From positions 1,054,001-1,118,000 of the forward strand of contig NC_091280.1 of NCBI RefSeq assembly GCF_042100115.1: a stretch of DNA of 64,000 nt, in the 5' to 3' direction. Shown piece after piece: positions 58,383 through 64,000 of the stretch. Each line of letters opens with the position of its first letter. Position 1 is the first letter of the stretch. The position numbers and the translations under genes are program-made. The notes beneath the pieces were generated by a model. It was not told where the DNA came from. It did no database searches and saw nothing but the letters and a program-made list of their open reading frames with translations. The stretch comes from Alternaria dauci. Lineage: Eukaryota; Ascomycota; Dothideomycetes; Pleosporales; Pleosporaceae.

Positions 58383-58388
58383 TATAAG
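58383..58388 (+). promoter_or_regulatory. TATA-box candidate that decides the esterase start
   Basis: TATAAG at 58383-58388 lies only 8 bases before an in-frame ATG at 58396 but 56 bases before the ATG at 58444. Transcription would begin about 30 bases downstream of the box, so only the second ATG can be in the mRNA. Confidence 0.55.
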
Positions 58389-58443
58389 CCCGTAGATGCA
58401 TTTGCGTGAAACGTTGCGTACCCGTCTGCTGTCCATTGCCATC

Positions 58444-59490
58444 ATGAAGCTCACCGTCTCTCCGCTCGTGCTACTTGCGGCTATCGATCATGTCACAGCC
58501 GAAAGATTTCTCGGACGCGTCAATCCGCGTACTCGAGAACTGACATGGCCCGGAACCGGCGTATCCTTTACTTTCACAGGCTCATCGGCTAGCATAGAAA
58601 TCGAAGCCACAACTGGTACCAACAGTGCTCAACTGACCGTTGACGGCGTGGCGACTGTCATCTTGGACGTAAATGGTACCTCCATCACAACACCCGCTGG
58701 CCTGCGGAACGGCAAACACACGGTCGAGTTGCGCAAACGATCAGAGGCTTCCTATGGCACCATCTCGATTGGTAACATCACCACGGATGGCGCCTTCGGT
58801 CGGGACGTGTACACCTCTCGCAAGATCCAGGTCATTGGCGACTCAATTACTGTGGGATACGGTCTCGACGGCGTGAACCCATGTGTGAACACAGCCGCAG
58901 TCGAGAACAATCCCAAGACCTACGCTGCCCTCGCCGCCGACATGTTGGATGCAGACTACGATATCATCGCCTGGAGCGGCATCGGCCTAACGAGGAACTA
59001 CGTCTCTCCAACCCCAGACACTAGCGACATCATGCCTCAACGTTGGACTCGGTACGGGGCTCTCGATCCCTTGAACAGCTACACATTCCCCGCCAAAGCC
59101 ACACCAGACGCCGTGGTCATCAATCTTGGCACCAACGACTTCAGTTACCAGACCGGCGTCCGGGGTCCCATCGTCCCAGCAGAATACACCGCAGCTATGG
59201 TAAAGTTCGTCAAGACAATCAAGACACACTACCCAGACGCTGTGTTCTTCCTTTTGACCTCGCCTATGCTCAACGACGGATATCCCTCTACTCAAGATGC
59301 GCAAAAGACTACGCAGAAGAACGCGCTGAATGCTGCCATCGCACAACTTCAGAACTGTACAAGTATTAGCCTAGTGGATATTCCGGCTCAGGGCTCAGAT
59401 GTTGGTTGTGATTACCATCCTAATGCGGCAACGCATGCAGCGATGGCGGATGTTTTGGCCAGCGCTCTTGCCGATAAGCTAGGTTGGTGA
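58444..59490 (+). CDS. Secreted SGNH esterase, carbohydrate-esterase family 2-like
   Basis: A single exon of 348 codons. Starting at 58444 gives a clean signal peptide (MKLTVSPLVLLAAIDHVTA, cut after residue 19); an upstream ATG at 58396 is disfavoured by the TATA box position. Residues 20-115 form a beta-rich N-terminal domain (RFLGRVNPRTRELTWPGTGVSF), as in CE2 acetyl-xylan or glucomannan esterases. The SGNH catalytic domain follows: block I GDSITVGYG with Ser134, block III GTND, and the C-terminal block D323-x-H325 in CDYHPN. The triad is complete. Enzymes of this group deacetylate plant cell-wall polysaccharides and some bind cellulose. Family assignment rests on the domain order; the substrate is inferred. 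Two Cys near 161 and 322 may form a disulphide. Confidence 0.88.
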   Translation: MKLTVSPLVLLAAIDHVTAERFLGRVNPRTRELTWPGTGVSFTFTGSSASIEIEATTGTNSAQLTVDGVATVILDVNGTSITTPAGLRNGKHTVELRKRSEASYGTISIGNITTDGAFGRDVYTSRKIQVIGDSITVGYGLDGVNPCVNTAAVENNPKTYAALAADMLDADYDIIAWSGIGLTRNYVSPTPDTSDIMPQRWTRYGALDPLNSYTFPAKATPDAVVINLGTNDFSYQTGVRGPIVPAEYTAAMVKFVKTIKTHYPDAVFFLLTSPMLNDGYPSTQDAQKTTQKNALNAAIAQLQNCTSISLVDIPAQGSDVGCDYHPNAATHAAMADVLASALADKLGW

Positions 59491-62438
59491 GAGTTGGAGG
59501 AGAGCAGCGCAGTGCTTCGAGAACATGACTACTCAAAGACTGTGAAATAATTAAATCTCTTATCAGTTGCAAGTACACCGTTGCCTGAATTTGTGATGAA
59601 CATGCTAGTGCTGCGATACAGGCAGGATGCCGTTGAGTAGCACTATAGGTATGATCATGGCTGTAATATATGTCTGAATGTTTTGTATCCGCTGCGTACG
59701 ACTAATACATCATCTATAATTAGCAATTGAAGCTCGAATTACTTCTACATATGCCTACTTATAGGTCAAATATTGGTGTAAGTAGACCAATGATGAGTTG
59801 CTCGTCTGGGTGCATTCCACTTTCATAACCGACAAGACGAGACGGATCGCAGAAATTGGAACACGTTTGCAGGGCAAATCAAGTCACAGATACAACTCCT
59901 AAAATGACTGCACAGTCAGGAGGCGTGACGTTACTACAGGTCCTGACGAGCACTGTGGGCTCAATGCATCGCATCTCAACGACGTCGGTAGTTTGACCAC
60001 TCACTCGACCATCATCCCAGTTTTCCTGCACCACGCATGTCTAGAAAGGATATCGCTGCAATTGTTCAGATCTTAAGCTTCTAAGACCTAGACTGTTCAC
60101 ATTGACAGATCTTATGCCAGCTGCCAAGCCACTGGCGATATCACTTCACCTTTCCACATTGCACGCTTTACGCGTACATCGAACCACCACATGCCACTTT
60201 CGAACCCCCACCCCTTCGGTTAATAGTTTCAAATCACGACCTGCACTCCGCACGTCTCCAGAAGCGCGTCACCTTCCCAGGCTTCCCATAAGCTTTGTCT
60301 ATTCGGGCCGTTATCTGATCTAGATCTGAACTAGATCCAAATCTTGCCCCAGTGTCCAAATCGCATAATAGAGTTCATCCTTTCGGACCGCAAGGCTGTT
60401 TGTATCACAGTACGTGAACCCTTGCGCTGTTTCTAGTATTTTGAGGTGTTACTCGTAATGAGGGATTTCTGTACAGTGGGGTGCGGTGTGTCGTGCAGCT
60501 GGATTGCGCAATATAGAGTTCGTTGTTGGACGCCTGAAATAAGGGTCTTATACTTTGGGGTTTTGAACACGGGTTCTACCATTCGCAAGAAGTGAGGTTC
60601 GATGCGAGGCATAGGAGCCGGGGGTATATGCGTACGCCTTTTGTACTAGAGCTTTCTTCCGATATTGAATTCGGCTAGGGTGATGGCTGATACTGGATTC
60701 TCGGACTTTGCTCGATTGTTAAGCCCTGGAAGCTTGCTTATTTGTTCGTATACGAACCATATCATCCTTGGTGCGAAGACAGAGACCAAGTAAATTGGTG
60801 AGGTAGCTCGGGGAGCCGCAAACCTTGTTGGAACTTCGTCAAGAAAGGTCGAAGGAGTAGAGAATGATAGTCTGTTTGGATGCGCGGCGTGTGATCCCCT
60901 TCATGAACATACAGGGGTACGCATAGGGGGTTGTGAGCATAAAAATGGCTTTCACCTGAGAATATGTGTACAAAAATAGTCCGTTGGATGGCAAATACCC
61001 CTGTATCCCGCAAGTGCGAGAACCAATTGACTGCGTAGAAGGGCGTATCGATGCAGCGATATCCTGCTCATAGGCGAACTTTTCGTTTCCTCGTACATGT
61101 CGCACTGAACAACATTCTCTAGGGGTCGCACCCTGATCCGGATTCACCATTTTGTGTTTCGTGTAGTTGCACAACTTGGTAGTCGACTCCTGCGACCGCT
61201 TGCACCCTTGTAGCTACGAGCTGACTCACAGTCCATTGTATCGTTCGGACCTGTCCTGTTCTAGACAAGTAGCGTGGCTTCCAGCTTGCATGTACTGTAG
61301 TCTTTCAGCCACACACTAGCCATGCTGCCGCAGTGGCTGAACTTCGGCGTCGGCATACGCGGCACCAATGAAGGCCGACACGTGAAACCTGCAAGTTTAA
61401 AAGCCCATCTTTCTCGGAGGTCCCTAAATCGTATTTCCGCTCAACCCACAAGATGAACTTAGCCACGTGTCGGGTCGGAGCAGAAGATCGAAATGGCTCA
61501 AGCGGGAATCGTGATCTACAACATTGTTTGAGGTCTCTGGGTAGCTCCGGCACTCGTAGGAGATAATCAGGGAATAAAGGCATCTGACTCGACAGGGTCT
61601 AATGCAATTACTGGCCATGAGAGTTGAGTTACGCGAACGGAAACCGCTGAGTAGTGGGAGGTGGAGCTCACGGAGTCTGCCGAGCTTTGGTTGCACAATC
61701 TTGGTAGGGGTATGCTCGTTGTGATATGTAGATCGTCTGGAGGTGGCGGAGGCGAGTGAATCTGTCGGAAAACACTAGCCAGGAATGCTCAACTCCGCGA
61801 GTTTGTCGATCATCGTTTGATGTCAGTTCGTAAGCGCTGACTGTGGCTGCATGCTGTGTCTATCACCATGCAGACCAGTATAGCGGGTATGCTTCGTGCC
61901 GCTAGACGCCCACAAGTGTTATTTAGCGGTGGTCAATCATTGACAGGCAGCATGCAGGGTACGGATCACCGAGATCCTGTAAGCCGTGAAACCTCCTTGC
62001 GGGTGGTAGTGTGTAGTTTGACGATGGCATAAAGTTTGAACTGCTCCGGGCTAAAAGCAGACTAACCTTGTAGCTCGCATCACGCAACGTGACGGACCAG
62101 ACAAGTGCCTCACCATGGCGTCCTTTGGCGCCAATATGTCAAACTCGGCTGACAGCGGATTTAGTTTAGACGCACCTGCCGTACGTTTTAGTGGGAACAA
62201 GATGCTTGAGAAATGTGCAATTTGATTGATGCACCTATTGCGAAGCCACGTGCTGCAGCAGTGGCTCCACCACTAGTTGCATGATCTGAAAGGCGATCTG
62301 CAGATCTTCATTGACTCGTGATGTCTGTGGTGTGAAGAATAGTTCATATCGTGATGTTGATCCTAACGCCTATACCACCCGTGACGCCGTTAATTCATAT
62401 GCTAAAGGACTGCCGTTGGCCGAACGGTTGCATCTTCC
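59491..62438. other. 2.9-kb region without a recognisable gene
   Basis: All frames are short and the longest (60839-61174, minus, 111 codons) lacks family resemblance. No tRNA-like cloverleaf, rRNA segment or transposon ends were found by eye. It lies between the esterase 3' end and the 3' end of the PRPP synthetase gene, so no promoter is strictly required. Confidence 0.5.
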
Positions 62439-63951
62439 TTAGTCGACAGGCGCGTGCTTGAAGAGAAAACTAACACTCTCGCCATTGTGGGTACGCCTGC
62501 AGGCCTCGGCAAGCTGTTTGTTGTTAGAGGGGCAATTGTTAGAGGCATGATGAGTTACGTACAGTAGGACTGATGTCAATCGTCTCGATACGATCGCATA
62601 ACTCCTTCTTGTCCTCATGAGGTACGGTATTGGTGACGACAATCTTCTTGAGTTTACTGTTGTTGAGGGCTTCGATGGCGTTGCCACTCAGGATGCCGTG
62701 TGTAACAATCGCGAGCGCATCTTTTGCACCCTCGGAGATCAGCACGTCCGCCGCCTTAACGAGTGTGCCGCATGTGTCGGCCATGTCGTCGACCAAGATG
62801 GCCGTCTTGCCTCGTACATCTCCAACCAGCACCATTCGCGAAACCTCGTTCGGGCGCGTTCGCTCCTTGTGGATGAGGGCAAAGCCAAGGTTCAAGCCAT
62901 CCGCTATCGAAGTTGCCCTGAAAATGCGTTAGTACTAGTACCTTCTCGAAGCTGTGATGCGGAGAGCAGTCCGGCGCTCCAGTATGGTACGAGGGAACAT
63001 CTCAGGGTCTTGACTTTGCACCATTGCATGGTTGCGTATTCTAGTATTCGACACCAAATGATCGAGGCAGCGTTTAGCAAATATATGCGGAGTCATCTTA
63101 CCTCTTTGCACCTCCTGCATCTGGGCTGACAATAACGCAGTCCTTGACGTCCAGGTTTTCACGAATCCATCGGAGCGTGCTCGGTTCCGCGTACAGGTTG
63201 TCTACGGGCACATTGAAGAAGCCCTGGATTTGGCTGGCGTGGAGGTCCATTGTGATGACGTGGTTGCAACCAGCAGTTTGAAGCATGTTTGCCATGAGTT
63301 TTGCTGTGATAGGCGCGCGTGACTTGTCCTTCTTATCCTGTCGAGCATAAGGGAAGTTTGGAATCACAGCAGTAATGCGGCGAGCAGAAGCCGTTTTGCA
63401 CGCATTAATCATGATCAGTAGTTCCATAAGCGCATCGTTGATGTCGCCTGGTGGCGTAGATTGAAGGATGAAGACTACGTTGTGGTAAGCTGAGGAAAGC
63501 CAGACACAATGGTGCTCGCTCCCAGAGTAAGATGATGCATACCATCTTCGTCTCGAACCGACTCTCCGATAGTCACGGAAGTCTCCTGGTTTGAGTATTG
63601 GAGCACGAGGATCTTGGTGAGCTCGATTCCGAGTCTGCGACTCCGTTAGCGATGTTGCTTGAGCATGTGCGCGACAGTCGAGCGCCCTGTCTCGATTCTT
63701 TGAAAAAAAAAAAAAATTGAGAAAAAAAAAGGTAGTCGTCTCGGGACGTGTTGTCGGGGCTTTCACGGTGAGTAATAGCTACATCTGCTGCGTTGTAGTA
63801 GTGATAAAGGCGTGACAGCCGTCGGGTATGCGCATGCCAAGTCATAGCCTCAAAGAGCGTGAAGAAGAACTTGAACGTACCGATCGGCTACGAGAGCTGC
63901 GAGCTCAGGATAGCTGTTGCCGGTGAGTAACTTGATGCTGTTGGTAGCCAT
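62439..63951 (-). CDS. PRS: Ribose-phosphate pyrophosphokinase (PRPP synthetase)
   Basis: Five exons, 63951-63881, 63634-63543, 63474-63102, 62917-62563 and 62513-62439, give 321 residues, the standard class I length. The enzyme makes PRPP from ribose 5-phosphate and ATP for nucleotide, His and Trp synthesis. Signatures seen: [14 protein letters not shown] at the start, [36 protein letters not shown] (ATP-binding flexible loop), [39 protein letters not shown], and the PRPP loop [10 protein letters not shown] beginning near residue 221. It ends [26 protein letters not shown]. Intron 1 (246 nt) is unusually long here and contains A14 and A9 tracts at 63702-63715 and 63722-63730 (T tracts on the coding strand). 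Fungi carry several PRS paralogues that form hetero-complexes; which one this is cannot be told. Confidence 0.96.
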
Positions 63952-64000
63952 GGTGGTGAGGGTAATGGCGGGAAATATGTGGATTTCTGAAACTTATCAC

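Larger units (their letters stand above)
57033..58443. other. Intergenic with GTTT microsatellite
   Basis: No supported gene. A 64-codon frame at 57463-57657 has no family. The microsatellite is listed separately, and the TATA element of the next gene lies at 58383. Confidence 0.5.

Noticed and set aside
60590..60620. B-box-like GGTTCGATGC suggesting a tRNA
   Set aside because: The flanking bases do not form a T-arm stem and no acceptor or anticodon stem could be drawn. Other TTCGA sites (18111, 18426, 30733) fail in the same way.
1..64000. CRISPR arrays, prophage, insertion sequences
   Set aside because: The window is fungal nuclear DNA with introns. No spaced identical repeats, integrase, transposase or reverse-transcriptase frames were found.

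Overview
The window looks like nuclear DNA of a filamentous ascomycete (Pezizomycotina, probably Dothideomycetes/Pleosporales; the class is inferred from how the proteins look, not from a search). The support is: split genes with short introns (mostly 46-65 nt, GT...AG), monocistronic genes on both strands separated by 0.3-4 kb, a dispersed single 5S rRNA gene, and typical mould families (Zn2Cys6 regulator, P450s, DUF1996, PTH11/rhodopsin-type receptor, fungal ADAM, Baeyer-Villiger monooxygenase, NmrA-like reductase). I placed splice sites by keeping the reading frame and the expected family sequence across each junction. Exon coordinates are given in each entry and most close to an exact multiple of three.

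Layout. 0-5 kb: an open frame entering from the left edge, a cysteine-rich relic broken by a stop, and a secreted DUF1996 protein. 5-12 kb: a small basic nuclear-type protein, an FAD amine-oxidase-like enzyme, the Qb-SNARE Vti1 and a seven-helix rhodopsin-like receptor with an in-frame 57-bp minisatellite. 11.7-15.7 and 18.3-21.0 kb are gene-poor and flank a Zn2Cys6 transcription factor. 21-31 kb: a P450, an alpha/beta hydrolase, a large WDR62/MAPKBP1-like WD40 protein and an MFS transporter, all on the minus strand. 31.5-39 kb: a very long mitochondrial-type AAA ATPase, an NmrA-like protein and a second P450. 39.7-45.4 kb: an ADAM metalloprotease and acetyl-CoA synthetase. 46.7-51.4 kb: a 5S rRNA gene, a single-pass Ser/Thr-rich membrane protein and a Baeyer-Villiger monooxygenase. 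52-55.5 kb: a divergent pair, LisH-WD40 (TBL1/Sif2 type) and TMEM115-type rhomboid-like protein. 56-59.5 kb: a six-cysteine secreted protein and a CE2-like SGNH esterase. After a 2.9-kb gene-free stretch, ribose-phosphate pyrophosphokinase ends the window.

How the genes work together. Most are independent core or secretory-pathway genes (Vti1, TMEM115, ACS, PRPP synthetase, TBL1-like). Two P450s, the NmrA-like protein, the BVMO, an MFS carrier and a Zn2Cys6 factor are the kind of genes found in secondary-metabolite loci. They are scattered over 35 kb among housekeeping genes and no PKS, NRPS, terpene or DMATS backbone is visible, so I do not call a cluster. Secreted or surface proteins (DUF1996, ADAM, six-Cys protein, esterase, Ser/Thr-rich membrane protein) are well represented. 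I found no transposon, CRISPR array, prophage, tRNA or clearly new multi-gene system.
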